Below are positions 12,831 through 25,536 of a stretch of 64,000 nt of DNA, one piece after another; position 1 is the stretch's first letter; every line of letters starts with the position of its first letter. The notes under the pieces were generated by a model. It worked only from the letters and a program-made list of their open reading frames with translations. It ran no database searches and had not been told where the DNA came from. The position numbers and the translations under genes were made by a program. This DNA is from Thelonectria olida (taxonomy: Eukaryota; Ascomycota; Sordariomycetes; Hypocreales; Nectriaceae). The DNA is taken from positions 1,550,001 through 1,614,000 of the forward strand of contig JAGPYM010000004.1 of NCBI GenBank assembly GCA_020736575.1, in the 5' to 3' direction.

Positions 12831-13692
12831 CATCGGGGCGTGGGTGTGACTGGCTCGGTTTGGAGCAGAATGACTGAGTTTGACTGAGAGAGAGGGTGTG
12901 GGCGTGCGGATTCTTGGGGGGCGTGACCTGAGCAGATGGCTTCTGTCACCACTCACCACGACCACCCCAGGCGGGAGAAGCAGGAGGCTCCGAAGCTAGA
13001 GATTTGGACCCCCCTCACATCCCCATCCGATGGAGGCTTGCTCTCGGGGAGATAGATACCGCACATAGGTACTCAACACCAATAGATACCAGGAACCCTG
13101 CAGCTGCGCCCTGAGGGAGGACAGTGGATGACGATATGCCCTTTGCTTGGAGATACCGGCCGACCTGTTGCGATACGACACATTTAGGATTCGCATGGGA
13201 GCAGCACACATCATTGCATTGTCGACACAACAACCACATCCATCCGCATCACCACATCTCCCATCTCTCGGCACTCGAGATGCGATGCTGTCGCGCCGAC
13301 ACATGCTCCGAGACAGTTTCCTCGCAGAACGGAGCCAACGGAACCCACCCCCCGAATCAACCCCGACTCACATTCTGTTTGTCTGTCGCAATTCCACCTC
13401 CACGCTCCACGCTCCACGCCCCCGGCGCCGGCGCCATGCTCATCCCTCCTCTGCGCTCTGCCCTTTGTCCCCTTGGGGCCCTTCGAAGCCGTCCAGTGTG
13501 GAGTGAGTCGGGGTGGGCGCTCTGGCTTGCCTTTTCCTTCGCCCGCTTCGCCGCTGGATGCTGAGATTTCCCCTTCCCACCCTCACTCCACCGTCCTCGA
13601 GGCCGGCCCGGGGCGTGGGGCACAGGCGTGTCTTGTCGTGCTCGACTGATTGGCCTCCATTCCATCCAGTGGCTCCGGGGGGCTCCTTCGGC

Positions 13693-13713
13693 TTTTTTTT
13701 TTTTTTTTTTTTT
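13693..13713. repeat. Poly(T) tract of 21 nt
   Basis: Twenty-one consecutive T residues on the + strand, about 1.4 kb upstream of creA, in non-coding DNA. Confidence 0.85.
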
Positions 13714-15261
13714 CTGTTGCTTGACTCGTCTCTCTGGGGTTTCGGCCACCAAAAAAAATTATTGAAAATGACACAAGTAGTGGCCTTGCCCTTGCGCCCG
13801 CCACCTCGGTAGAGCTCCGGATTCTCTGAATTAAGACAAACCGAGCTGCAAAGCCCTTGATCCTTTTTCCCATTCACCTTGGCTTGAGCCTCGGTGGCTT
13901 GATTGAGTGGAAATTTAGGCGTCAGATTTCGCAATCGCAGCTTTGTATTTCTCCCCCCTCGCGCACACCCCAGACGGACGCTCCCCGTTCACCTTGGTCA
14001 TAGCCCTGGATCGTACATGACATAGCGGTATGACGCCGTGCTCTTGCCTCACCGATGCAAGTCAGTTCTCCCATCAAGTAGATTATCTTCACCTGTGCAT
14101 ATGTGCCAGATGTGTCGTCTATGCAACGTTAAGAAAACAAGCGCACGACGTACGTAATGGATCGTCTTCCAGTGCCCATCAACCATCATGCGATGCCGTG
14201 TCAAAGGCCGTTTCCATACCATGGTCCCCTCCATCTATCCGCCGGCTTGATGCTTGACATGGTGGGGGGTTTCCTGATGGACACCAGACTTGCTTCCTGA
14301 GCGTGGATTCCTTCCTCGTTGGGACTTCACGATGCCTCATCACGGCGCCCCCTCCTTTTCAAGTCCAGTGGCTCAGGCTTCGCATTATCAATCGCTCGTC
14401 TTTGCTTTTTATTCGGCAATTTTCCTCTTCCTCTAACTTTGCAACTAGTCTCCCGCATTTCCAGTTTTCCGCCAAGATGCCATTTTACCCCAGCTTCCAC
14501 ACGCCCCAGATTTGAGGAGAGGAAACTTTGTGTCTCCCACAACGGAACATGCCTTGATATTTGCTAGGAAGGAGCAAAATCTCTTCCTAGGAAACATTAT
14601 GACCTGAACATCATCCCCTTTTCGTAGACTGGGTCGAGCGACTTCGTAGAACAGCATTTCGGAGGCCAAGCTCGTCTGTGGGGTTTCTGATGAGGCCCAA
14701 GTCCGGTCATCTCTCTCTCTCTTGCGCCGACCCACGCGAAGGCCACGATAAGGGACTCCTTGGCCATCACCAGGCACCTCTTTGGCTCCCTATGACCGGA
14801 ACACAAGACTCTAAGATTCTTTGTAAATCACCTAGTTTGGTCTGCTAGGTCGTCTGGGGAGGCCACTAGGCCGCCTCAAGCCACGACTAGCAGCTATCGT
14901 CATTTTGGCTTCAACCAGGTCAAGCCAAACAACGCGATAAGCGCGGACCCCAGAGATCCGCTTCAGCCCGCCCTAATCCTCTCCATCAAAGTGCATCATT
15001 CGCCCGGCTGCTATCGTCAGTCTTGGTCCCTGGTGTTTAGCGCTTTGAGGAGTAGAAATCGCCTTGGTATTTCCGGCCTGGACCGCTCCAGGGCAAATCA
15101 ATAGCCATACCCTGGTTCTGTGAGATTTGCCTCCCAAACTTCCTCATGCCCGCCCCATCCCCGGATGATACCCTCGGATAAACACTGACTGCTTATCAAA
15201 TAAAAAGCAGCTTCATCGTTCAGGATGGAGACTGTCAATGGAGTCTCTTGATGGAGTCGTT

Positions 15262-15335
15262 TCTGGGGTCCTCTGGGGTCCTCTGGGGTTGGGTCCTCTG
15301 GGGTTGGGTCCTCTGGGGTTGGGTCTTCTGGGGTC
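15262..15335. repeat. Minisatellite with a 10/15-bp unit
   Basis: Tandem units of TCTGGGGTCC and then TCTGGGGTTGGGTCC repeat about five times with a terminal variant. On the minus strand one frame reads repeated P-T-P-E-D, but the surrounding frame shows no gene. The unit is G-rich on the + strand. Confidence 0.85.
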
Positions 15336-16932
15336 TCGTGAGGCCAAAGTCGACCTGTTATCTTAATTCTCCGCATCACCAACATCACGAGATTGTTGAG
15401 AGATGTCTAGACTCGGTCATTCACCTTGAAGTCTTCCCATCTCTTCCTCCCCAGCTTCCTTACCCGTAAGCGCGGCAAGCGGATCCGCGGGATACCTTTC
15501 CCCAGACTTACAGATTCGCAGAGGATCACCGAGACGTTGTCCGAGGTGTGCAGTCTAGCCCAGGCTAGGCAAACGCGGTGCTAGAACTTTCCAAGCCCAG
15601 CGTGGGGGTGATAAGCCATTTCCCACAGATATCTCGCCTGAGAGACAAGGTACATACGTGCGACTGTGCGGTAGGGGCCAAGCCGCCTGCTTTCCTCCTC
15701 AGGATTAGGAAGTTTTGGAGGGCGGCTTGATCCTCCCTTTTCCAGCGCACCAAGAAGTCCCCCTTTCTTTCCAGGGCCAGGTGCCGACACCGATAAGGAA
15801 AGTCACCCAGGGCCTTGGTCTGAACCCCAAACGCCCCAGAGGCTCTGTTCGCCCTCCATCTTCTCCAGCTTCCCCTTGTGCTATGGCGCCCTGGAACCTT
15901 GGACTGATGCCTGTCGCGACCCTATGCGCTAGCCTCATCGAGCGATTCCGGGGCATGATCTTAGATCTTGTCCTGACACTCGGTGATTCGGAACGGCGAT
16001 GTCCGCAGATTTGGAGGCGCAAAAGAACTGGTCGAACTCGAACCGATACGGCCCTCATCCCGTAGTCAGTGCCTGCGTACGCCTCATCGCCATGGGCAAG
16101 CGGCAAGCCTACTGACTAACTTTCAACTTGCGGGCTGCTCCCCGCGCCCTCGAAGCTTGAAAGCGAACGGATCGTCATCTTGACCTTATCACCACATGTG
16201 AAGCGTTCCGCCGGGTTGTTCCCTGGCGCGTCAAGCATTGATCTCCATTGACAAAAGATGGCGTCAATGAATTGAATTGATTGGTATGGCAGTCGTGGCC
16301 GCCCCTGACAAAAGGTGTGCCTGTCCCTGCACTGTAGCGGGTTAATTCATCCCCAGAGAGCCTCCGTATGGGGCTTCTGGCCTTGTTTTCATCGTCAATA
16401 GAAGCTGTCAACCTGCGATAATAATGCGCAGATGACATCCGGGATGCGGGAAACCTTGTCCAGTCAGCAAGGAGCAAGGCCAATGCGCCCGCCCTGATTC
16501 CGAGGACCTGGATAAGAGCCGACCTCGTCTTCGGAAAACGGGGGACGCTCCTCGGCACACCAATTCGGGTCGGCGAGCAAACCTCGTGTCGTCGACAGGC
16601 ACGTAACTACCAAGTAACAGTAACTACGAATACTTCGTCGGCTGCGGAAACCCAAATGCCTTCTCCTCCGCTTCTTCAACACTCTTCCCATCAGGCGATT
16701 CTCGAGCAACGGGTTTGTTGGTACCTTGGACATAGTTAATGCAATGCGGCCACGTTGCGTCGTGACTGGGTCGCTTACGCCTGGAGACCCCCGTCACTTC
16801 TCCAAGCCCGTCCCTGGAGCCCTGGCCAAGCGTCGCCGAGTTTGGATTTTCATGACAGGATGCAAACAATTGCGTTTTTCATGTGTCAATTCTTGTCATT
16901 TGATTTGGGAGGTGCCGGTGGAGTGCGAATAG

Positions 16933-17478
16933 CCGATCAAGGCCCTCAAGGTCGGTCACCAAGGTCCGCGGGTAAATTCATCTCGGGTGAACGCTACCCA
17001 GATCGAAGAAGCCCCAGCAAGTTGGGAACTCAGCGAGGAGCTCTCGGTCAAGGGCATAGCTCCCCCCACGTGGTGTCAGAAACCGGGGTGGTTGCGCTCA
17101 TGAGGACGGCACTAACTTCCCGAAGACTGTCGGCTCCGCGGGCAAGCAGATTCCTCGTGGGACAGCCCAAATTGCGCCAACCGATGGCGACGACGACAAG
17201 GAGGAGATGTGCAAGCTTCATGAATCAGTGAGCATCGCAGGCCAACCCGTCGGGAACGTGCAGCATTTGTCCTTGTCGGCTCTTTCGACGTTGCGAGCTG
17301 GACCTCCGAGGATGCCTTCGCCGAGATCGCAGGGTTTGGATTCTACAAGCTTCGTGGGCTCCAGCTTTTTTTTGTCATGCACAATGCAGCTTCGAGCCAT
17401 GATCCCCCTTGCAGCTGGAACTTGCGGCTCAAAGTCATTGACAACAAGCTTGGCGCTACTGCAAACAAAATCATTTGA
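16933..17478 (+). pseudogene. Coding-like relic in shifting frames, family not recognised
   Basis: Three consecutive segments have the codon character of a real protein but not one frame. Frame A is open from 16,933 and is stopped by TGA at 17,101 (it contains ASWELSEELSVKGI). Frame B is open from about 17,085 (it contains EDGTNFPKTVGSAGKQIP). Frame A is open again from 17,224 to the TGA ending at 17,478 (it contains VASWTSEDAFAEIAGFGFY and GLQLFFV). I see no convincing splice pair that would join them cleanly, so frameshift decay is the simplest reading. The phrase GLQLFFV...KVIDNKLG faintly recalls acyl-CoA dehydrogenases, but this is not enough for a call. It could also be a spliced gene I failed to resolve. 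Confidence 0.35.
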
Positions 17479-19415
17479 TAATGGAGAGGGGTGTGCGGAC
17501 TGATACTCATTGCTTTCCTTCCTACCAGGGCTCGGCGGCACTTCAGGGTTAAACTCAGAGAGATTATGAGACCCGCGGCTTTGTCGTCGGAGTCATGGAG
17601 CCGCATCATGGAAGCTCAAGCGGCTCGGCGCATGAAGACTTCCATTGAGTGGACTTGACTGTGGGGGTCATTCTCCAGCACTGATAGGATTGCCACAGAG
17701 GACGGTGCCATGGCCTTTTTCGCCGAAACGTTGTGTTTGGCTGTGAGGGAGAAAAAATCGCTTCCCCAGTTTTCTCGCTTGTCCCGACATCAACCGATCC
17801 GTGTCGACACTGTGACTTCACACATATTTGGACAGTGTGCGCACAGTGCCCTGGTACGTCGTCGTCGTCGGTGTGGAGGCCGAGAAAGAGCCTCAGGTGA
17901 GATGACCTGTCGCGCCGAAATCACCTGTGCTGTCCCCGCAGCCTAGCAAAGCAGCCAGACCATTGCTGGGAAGCACTGTCGTGTCGCAATCGCTACAGCA
18001 CCAGGTACGAGATACCTCGTGCGTACCTTGGACCAGACCGGCCCGGTGCTCTCACCTAGCATCTGCTTGACCTTGTCATGAACCCCTGAGTCTCCTTGAC
18101 TCTGTCTCTCCTAGGGATTCAGCTCCCAGCTCTGAGCTCTGAGCTTTGAGCTTGTAGCTTCCCAGGACCTGAGCTTTCCCCAAGGATCTGTCATCCATCC
18201 TTCTACTACGCCTTGAACTATCATCGTATTCGGTAGCCGCAGCTAACCGGGTGAGGCCTTTAACTCCCCTCAACTTGCACGTCCTCTTCGAAGCCTCACC
18301 TCCAGCACCAACATTCACGAGCTGGAGCCGCAGGCTAACAGTGCAGTAGCTTGCTTCGCCCTGAAGGCATTTAATACCGCCGTGCTGGACCAACGTGGAA
18401 ATGACGGCGCTATATCGGAAGCCGCGTTAGGTTGTACCACGCTGATCTGCACTGTTCTACATGTGGGGCAGAGCTGGGGAAGTTTGAATGGCCTCAAGTT
18501 CTCAAAGGAGACTCAGTTCCGGGAGATCATGATGATCATCCAAGCATTGGGATCTCCTGAGCCATCTGGCGAGCTCCCCTCTATCCCGGGTCTCATGATG
18601 GTGAAGAAGCTGACATCGGGATGTCAACCGGGAAAGGACTGTCCTCACCTTGTTATATGCGACTATTGACAAAAACAAGTACCAGGGGGGTTCCAACTCA
18701 TGCAAGGCATGAGCTGGGTTGTGGTGTAACTGAGGTCTGGACAGTCTTGGAAGTTGAAAGACAAATTGTCAGTCAGTGTGCCGACGCTGCACTGGCTGTG
18801 ACTTCCCCTTGGGGTATCGGTCCAACCCCAGCCCACAGTCATGCTCATGTTGCTTATCTCTGCTTGACCAGGGCGCAGTGTCTGTCCCCTATCATGACCC
18901 CAGACTGTCAATCCTGTGACTCGAAATCTTTTCCCGTGCTCTGCCGGGGTTCGGGGTAATGGGGAGGGCTATGGGGTAGGCTTCTCTTCCCCACAGACTC
19001 CTCCTTCGTTCTCATCTTAAGGGGGTGTAACAAATATGAAATAATTATTTGTGTACTCGGAGTCAGTATCAGAGAGTTCGATCATGCACTCCCCAGTCAA
19101 GGGAAATCCAAAACGCTTCACAGGAGCTGACCTCGTACTTGATCCCCCGTGTCTTTGTTATGCTGACAGACTCCGTGATTCCGTCCACTCCGCAAAAGCA
19201 CGGGTAATGCAATCCGTAATACTGGGCTAATAATACCTAGTTTGGAACATCATCTTCAGCTTCAGAGGCGCACACTCGCCTGAAGAGTCTTGTGCTGCCA
19301 ATATTGGCTAGGGTGAGAAGCGGTCGAGTAATGTGTCCTACAACTGCCGGTCTGACAACCGAGGCGGGTAATGAAACACCACGAACACCTCCAGTGCCTG
19401 TCCTTAGACAACTAG

Positions 19416-19920
19416 CTGAAGGACCTCACACAAGACGGGACGGTCTGTTTCGCAACGGAGTTGGACGAGGATATCAGCATTCTTGGCATTCTGTATCACT
19501 CCCTCAAGACCTCAAGCCCCAACAAACATAAGCCATCTGGTGATGAATCCGCTGACATTTACTGGAGGAGCGGTTTGCCACGGCGGTTAAACCTCCCATG
19601 TTCTGATGCTGGGGTAGCGGAGTGGACCGCCCGCCTTATCGAGATTCAGGGCTCAAAACTGGCAAAAAGAAGGGGAGGCGGACCTTCACCGGGCCTGGAA
19701 AGGTGGAGGAGACGCTGGCCACCTGGACAAGCGGGAGGAGCTCGCTCAGGTGAGTTTCGGTGGGCTGATCCTCCCTCTGATCGAATGTTCTATGGAAGTT
19801 GGGGCTTTTGTTGTCGCAATCGAGCCCTCTTCTCTCAACATAGCAAATGCATCCACCGAGGAGGGTCAAGGCCGGCGAGAATTTCCGAAAGCAGTGGACA
19901 GCCCGTGTGAGCGTTGGGGC
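19416..19920 (+). pseudogene. Coding-like relic just upstream of the Rad51-like gene
   Basis: One frame is open after a TAG at 19,413-19,415 and contains ELDEDISILGILYHSLKT and VAEWTARLIEIQ. The coding character then moves to another frame, containing DAGHLDKREELAQVSFGG and EVGAFVVAIEPSSLNIANAS. GTGAGT at 19,750 resembles a splice donor, but I found no structure giving a continuous protein. I do not recognise the family. It is either a frameshifted relic or an unresolved small gene. Confidence 0.3.
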
Positions 19921-20144
19921 CCAGTCAGTGTGTCACGTGCACCCGCGTTACTCATCCAGCACGTGCGATGCCGCCACGCGCGGTGGACCTCACGACAGCT
20001 TTGTTAAACTGCTGGCCTGGAACGACGACTCCACGCCAAACGTCATGACGGTGGAGGATGGATTATCATGCGATTCACGGTCATGACAGAGCCAGTTTTG
20101 ACACATGCGATACTCGTCAGTCTCACGATGCATCCCACGGCTGG

Positions 20145-21535
20145 ATGCCCAAGCTAACCGGCGAGGTAGACCGACTGCCAACCGTTGCGGCATCGCAGGT
20201 TCTGGATGAACTTCAGGACCACACGTCGAGCCTCATCTCAACGGGCCTTGCCAATCTAGATCAGGCGCTTCTGGGCCCAGCCTCTGTTGATGCCCAGGAC
20301 TCGACTCGCCAAGGTGGCATCAAACGGGGTCAAGTGACCGAGATTTGGGGTCCCCCAGGAAGTGGCAGGACGGCTTTGGGGTAAGAGTTTGAGTTTTTCC
20401 GAGGAGCGGACTTGGAACTGACACGTCGAAATAAAAGGATACAGCTTGCTGCAAATGCATTGTGCGATGGCGACGCTGTTGTCTGGGTAGGTCGGTCGAT
20501 CACAATGCCTTCCTATTCTTCGTGCACAACTAACTCAAGCACCACTGCATAGACTGTTTCCAAACAGTTCGTAATGACAGGGTCAAGGCAGTGGTCGATG
20601 CCGTGAAAAAGACTCATCCTGGCGAGACGCATAAAGAAGCTCAGGGCAGCAGCTCTAGCCGATTCTCTCACTATTCCTGCCTCACTCTTCCTCATTTCAT
20701 TGCTCTCGTCTCGAGGCCGACACCAAAGTCGATAGCAAATAATTGCTCATTGCTAGTTGTCAGTTCCCTATCCGCTCTCATCAATTCGGCTGTGCCTAGA
20801 AGCCATGATAGTAAGGCGGCTCCTAATTCGAGCAAGGGTAAGTGCATAATCGAACAACCATGGCCTGTTTGTTAACGGCGATCTAGGACCAACCCCCCTA
20901 GCAAAACGGGTGCAGGCGCTCCAGTCTATCATGAATGCCCTCCGAAAACTTGCAGCAACTAGGAATTGTGCAATTGTCATCTTGTCACAGTGTGCGACAA
21001 AAGTCAATTCGGAGAGGGGCGCAACGCTGATTGCCGCAGTAAATGCAACAGTCTGGGAACAGGGAATTTCAACGCGACTGGTTCTGTTCCGAGATTGGAT
21101 CTGGCAGGGGAACCGACTAGCCAGCCTGCTTCTCGCTGGCTTGCAAAAAGCCGACGGGAGGGCAAGCCAGGAAGCTGTGGAAAGCGTTGTCGCATTCAAA
21201 GTGGAACCGGTATGTCGACTTGATCTATTGAATGCGACGGGGGTTTACTCACATCACACCAGGACGGAGTCGTTACGGTGCCCTACGACCCGACTCAGTC
21301 AATTGAAATGACTGTACGGCATAAACGGAAACTGGGGCAGACGGAGCTCGAAGTGCCCGATAGCGAGGACGAGGATTACGGATGGGCGGATGAGGATGAG
21401 GCGTCCATGCCACCTCCGCCACCTCAGTGGCAAGGCAGCGAGGATATCCTCCTTGGCCAAGACGTCGGACGGAGCGACGAGGAATACAGCGATGACGGTA
21501 ACGGTGAAGACGAGGAAGCCAACGACAGTGACTAA
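20145..21535 (+). CDS. Rad51-paralogue-like RecA-fold protein with altered Walker motifs
   Basis: Five exons: 20145-20380, 20438-20490, 20553-20837, 20887-21209 and 21263-21535, giving 389 aa. All junctions keep frame; introns are 49-62 nt. The donor of intron 2 (GTCGGT) is weak but is the only one that keeps the frame and yields VVWVDCF. Fungal Rad55/Rad57-type proteins assist Rad51 filament formation in homologous recombination in the nucleus. Supporting sequence: RLPTVAASQ near the start, STGLANLDQAL, the line GGIKRGQVTEIWGPPGSGRT, the strand CAIVILSQ, and the acidic tail DSEDEDYGWADEDEAS. The Walker A Lys is Arg (R75 in GPPGSGRT) and the usual Walker B Asp is Ser (S167 in LLVVSSLSAL), so ATP hydrolysis is doubtful. 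An in-frame ATG at 20,058 would add 29 residues; I chose 20,145 because the conserved part begins there. Which paralogue it is remains open. Confidence 0.82.
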
Positions 21536-24500
21536 GGAAGCGCCGAGCCGTGCAAGCCGTTAACGATGAAGACCCCGGAAGGATTCTGGAAGGTGTCAAA
21601 TCTCGGCGCCGGTGAAGCGCCGAGAAGAGACACCGAGTTCCACGAGACGAAACGGCAACTCGGCCAAGAATTGTTGACGGAGGCATGGCGGGCGGAGCGC
21701 ATTGAATAGAGCCCCTTTACTACAAGATGGATCCGCCATCACGAAAAAAACGCTGGGAAGGTGGATAGGAGACGGTTGCGAAACGGGCGAATGTCGGCTT
21801 GTCTGGGCATCGGCCAAGTCCGGTGGCCGTGGCAGGGCCGCAATGGCGCTGAGGCGTCGTGGAGGACGTGGGGATGGTTTCAACAGATTTACCCGGCCCC
21901 CAGACTTTATGGCATGCTTCTGGAAGGATAAGAATTTTCCTCAATGGCATCATTGGCATGACTTTGGTACGCAAACGGCTAGGCGGAGGATGGTGCTCCA
22001 CCGGGCCGGTCGACTTGTACTTGTGGGGAAAAGATACCTAGGGCCTCAGCTCTGAAGCGTGGAGAGAGGAGGTGAGAAGCAGAGAAGATTGGTTTGTCCG
22101 GGGTTTTGACGGACACGCCACCCCGAGTAAAGAGATGACGGTGGCGTCCTTTGTTCAGCCCTGTTCACCACCACAAAGGAGTGGCGATACTTGACGGAGC
22201 CGCACAATGTTTACAAGGACAGAAAGACCACAATCAAAACAACATTACAAGCCCATGGTGAAATGTGGACGAGCCGAGGACATTGATGGCCATTGAGTGT
22301 CGCAGCTTCGAGCACGGGCGCAGCGGAGCGTGGGTTGTGCGTGGGAGGACACCCAAGAATAGGACGATGTCGTCGGGCAGGGTGAGACGTTGAGTCGTTG
22401 GGATGCTTTAGACCCTGAGAGGCACAGGGGAGCTGCATCATTGGATGAGGGTCTCACGCACCTCATTCACTACAGTCGCAGCATGCAAGCTCGCAAGCGT
22501 CCTGCCACACGTTGATGCACTGTACCCAACGTCATGGCCAGTTTGTGGAGAAGAGAAAACTCGGAGACAATCCGATGTCGAGGGCTGTACCGCAGGGAGT
22601 GTGGGGGTACGCAACAACAAATTTTTGGCCTACGAAGAGTCTAAGTTAGTTAACTGACGAAGCAGCACTCGGTCCGAGACGATGCGTCCAAAGAGGAAAG
22701 ACACCAGCAATGGTTTGGGCTTCACCGTCCAAGTCGTCCAGCCTAAAATTGACTCACCATCGAATAAGACCGAGATGACTGATGAGGCCTTGGGAAGAAT
22801 TTTTCAATGCGGCCTTTGGGCGCACATCGCCAGCCCCTCAACAAGCGTCGCTCTCGAGCGCGCGGGACATGTTGCATGCTCCAGCCGCCAGATCTCACGA
22901 TCTCTCATCTGGGACACGCAGGAAAAAAGCGACTAGCGTCCAAGGGCCTGCATCGTCCGGTACGAATACTTTGTACCACGTATGTACTTCGCCCTGGGCT
23001 GTTCTGTTGGTTTGGGAAGATGCTTTTTTCTTGTGCCACCACCACCTCCTTGTCCGGTCGGTGGCTGTAACACGGAAATGTCGGTCTCTCACCAGTCACC
23101 GCCAAACTAGCTCTTTTTTAAGCTACGGGAGAGCGTCCCTGCTCGAGATGGACTCCGATATACCGCGTGTTAAGGCCAATTGGTCTTGTGCGTCTCCCGC
23201 GTCTCCCGCATAACACGGCGCAGACTTGGGCAAATCCGTGATGCCATCGCTGCCCGGAGCTGTCCGCCGCGCCCAATGCGTCCAGCAGATGCTCGCAGCC
23301 GGTGATGCTGCTCCTGTCATCCAGATTGACCACGACAGCACCACACGGCAGCCCAATTATCGTGCCCGCTCTCAGACATTCACCTTTCTTCTTTGTTATC
23401 TTTCTGCTACGACAGGTAAAATTTTTCCAATTGCTGCGCTTTGTGAGACTGAGACCATCGTACGTCCAACCCGGGTGCAAGTGCATCTGCAGGACGCTCA
23501 GCCGATTCTCCATCGACATGGGCCCATCGGACGGGCAGAGGCCGGCCCCGACAGCGTCTCTCTTGTCTCTATCTTGCTGCTGCTGCACAAAGGACGTACT
23601 CTCCTTGCCATCCCGCCTTTTCGCCTTCCCGCAGCATCATCGTCCGTCCGGGGGGAGAGGGGTGGATTTCCGTCTCCCTTCGGCAGCGGGAGAGAGGGCA
23701 ATGCACCATCGCAATCCCTTCCAGGGGCGGCTGTGTCGATGCGGGTGCGGGCGGAGAAAGCAAAAAGCTGGGGGAGAGGGAGTGCGTGTTGAAGTGTTCC
23801 ATCATGTCATGTCGCGCGACAGTTTTTTCTTCTTCTCGTTGTCTGTCATTCACACAGCTCAACAGACAAGGTCCCTCGTCCAAGCCACCACGCCGCCCTG
23901 GCCGTCTTCTGGCCTGATCACCATCCCATTCCCTCCCCATTCCCCAATCACCACCGTCTTCCCCTCGGATGCCTCATCGGCATATGCGCGGCAGATGGGC
24001 GACGATCCTGCTACGTTGACCCCGTTCTGGGCTCCGTCACCCCTTGACACCGCCCACACATCCATCCCATTCCATTCCAACTTTTTTTTTCTCCGAAGTG
24101 AATGCTACCATCTGGGGATGCTGTTGCGAGTTGTCTATGCTACCACACGGGAATAGGCTCGGAGCTCATCTTGGGCTAACATGGTTCGATGATGAGTTCG
24201 TCCTGCAACTTCGGATCACGGCCCTCGGCACTTTTAAACGCCTAGAGGTGCCCCTCCCCTCCCTTCCGACGAGGAGAGAGGAAGGGGGAAAGACGAAAGA
24301 GAGGAACCGGCAGTCCGGGCGGAAGGGACCAGCCAAGCGGTGATGGTGGTGGCCAGAGCAAACGCGTGATGGATACGTACATGGTATTCCGAGTTGCGGC
24401 GCGGCATCCAAGTCCGTCATGACTCTGGGGTATTGTCCTAAGCGCTTGAGTATTCCTGTGTGCTCCCCAGGAGGCCAAGTAAGCTAATCGACGATGGGAA

Positions 24501-25536
24501 ACCTGGAGGAGCAATAAGCCGGGTTGTCTATTCAAGACCCTCAACTCACCCCCAGTTGCATTCGGGAGAAAGGGAATAACCTGGGGGAGTGGGCATAGTC
24601 ATCCATGTCAAGGCGTCTTTCTTAGTCGCAACTGCGAGGCTTGCGAGGCCGTCGATACATGCCCCTGGTCTATTTCTCAGGTTTTGATACGGACGGTTAC
24701 AGCAGGCAGCCAGCCCTTCGGCCTGATGGCTCGTTTCGCCGTGTCCCACGTTTTGTAACGGGCAGCTTCCGTCATGGACCGAACACCACTTCGCTCGACT
24801 TCTTTGACCTTCACCTACTTTTCGTAGCCGTGCAACAAGGCATTGCGTTGTCGTCGTCGTTGTCGTCGTCGACTTGTCCGGATAAGGCCGACGGGCGACT
24901 CGACGCTTGGATCCCCATTGTTTCATCGTCATGTTGCTGGTCCACGTTCTAATTGACCATTGGTGTTCGCGAAAGGTCCCAAACCTGACTCATCCATACC
25001 CTAGTCTATATGACGACCTTAAACTGATGCCTTACGAAGGACAAACGGACACGGGACGCGGGTATAGATCCGAAATGAAAAAAACAGAGAAGGGCATTGC
25101 GCAACATAATGCAAGAAAGAGCTTTTGCCCTACTTTCACGGGATATGACGTCGAGCATCTGCATTGCCCTGTTCTGGCGGGCCGATTGTAGATCGAAACA
25201 GCCCAAGACACCGTCAATTAATCCCAATCTCGACTTAGGTTATGTTTACGTAGTCTCATGCGTGAAAACCCGAGGTGCTTCTTTGCTGTTGTTGCTGCTC
25301 CGTGAACTGCAGCTGTATACGAAGTGCGGTTAAAAGGCACAGGCTTGAGTCAAGATATCAACGAAACCAGCATCATACGGTTCTTCCAACCCGCTCTTGG
25401 TCTATATTGAGAACGTATAAGTGTAATAAATATGTCGATACGTCAAAGTGACTATCGCATAAGATCAGGCATGCAAAACTCCTTGCCACCAAAGATTCAA
25501 CTCTCCAAACCCAAACGCCGGGTATCAAAGATCCTT
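21536..25536. other. Spacer between the Rad51-like and HNH-like genes
   Basis: Four kilobases with no firmly supported gene. The only candidate is the doubtful two-exon frame at 22,782-23,792. Pyrimidine-rich and purine-rich strings around 23.4-24.4 kb give long but low-complexity frames on both strands (for example 23,302-24,156 +), which I regard as noise. Confidence 0.5.
22782..23792 (+). CDS. Doubtful two-exon gene, unknown product
   Basis: Exons 22782-22983 and 23224-23792 would join in frame to a 256-aa product. The first exon (containing RPWEEFFNAAFGRTSPAP) and the start of the second (containing SVMPSLPGAVRRAQCVQQML) have convincing codon patterns. The last 120 residues look like translated pyrimidine-rich non-coding DNA. 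The required donor is GTACTT although a better GTATGT lies 4 nt upstream in the wrong phase, and the 240-nt intron is longer than the others here. A further intron near 23,400 is possible. No domain recognised. Confidence 0.25.

Larger units (their letters stand above)
12850..20144. other. Gene-poor spacer between creA and the Rad51-like gene
   Basis: Apart from the creA promoter and leader, no intact gene is supported in these 7.3 kb. The stretch holds a poly(T) tract, a 15-bp-unit minisatellite and two patches of coding-like sequence in shifting frames (listed separately). A motif reading TGTAACA at about 19,026 resembles the terminus of some LTR elements, but I found no matching second copy. 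Confidence 0.55.

Noticed and set aside
19020..19060. TGTAACA-type sequence resembling an LTR end
   Set aside because: No second copy, target-site duplication or primer-binding site was found in the window.
23302..24156. 284-codon frame
   Set aside because: Translation of CT-rich DNA giving long Ser/Phe/Pro/His strings; overlaps a better candidate in another frame.
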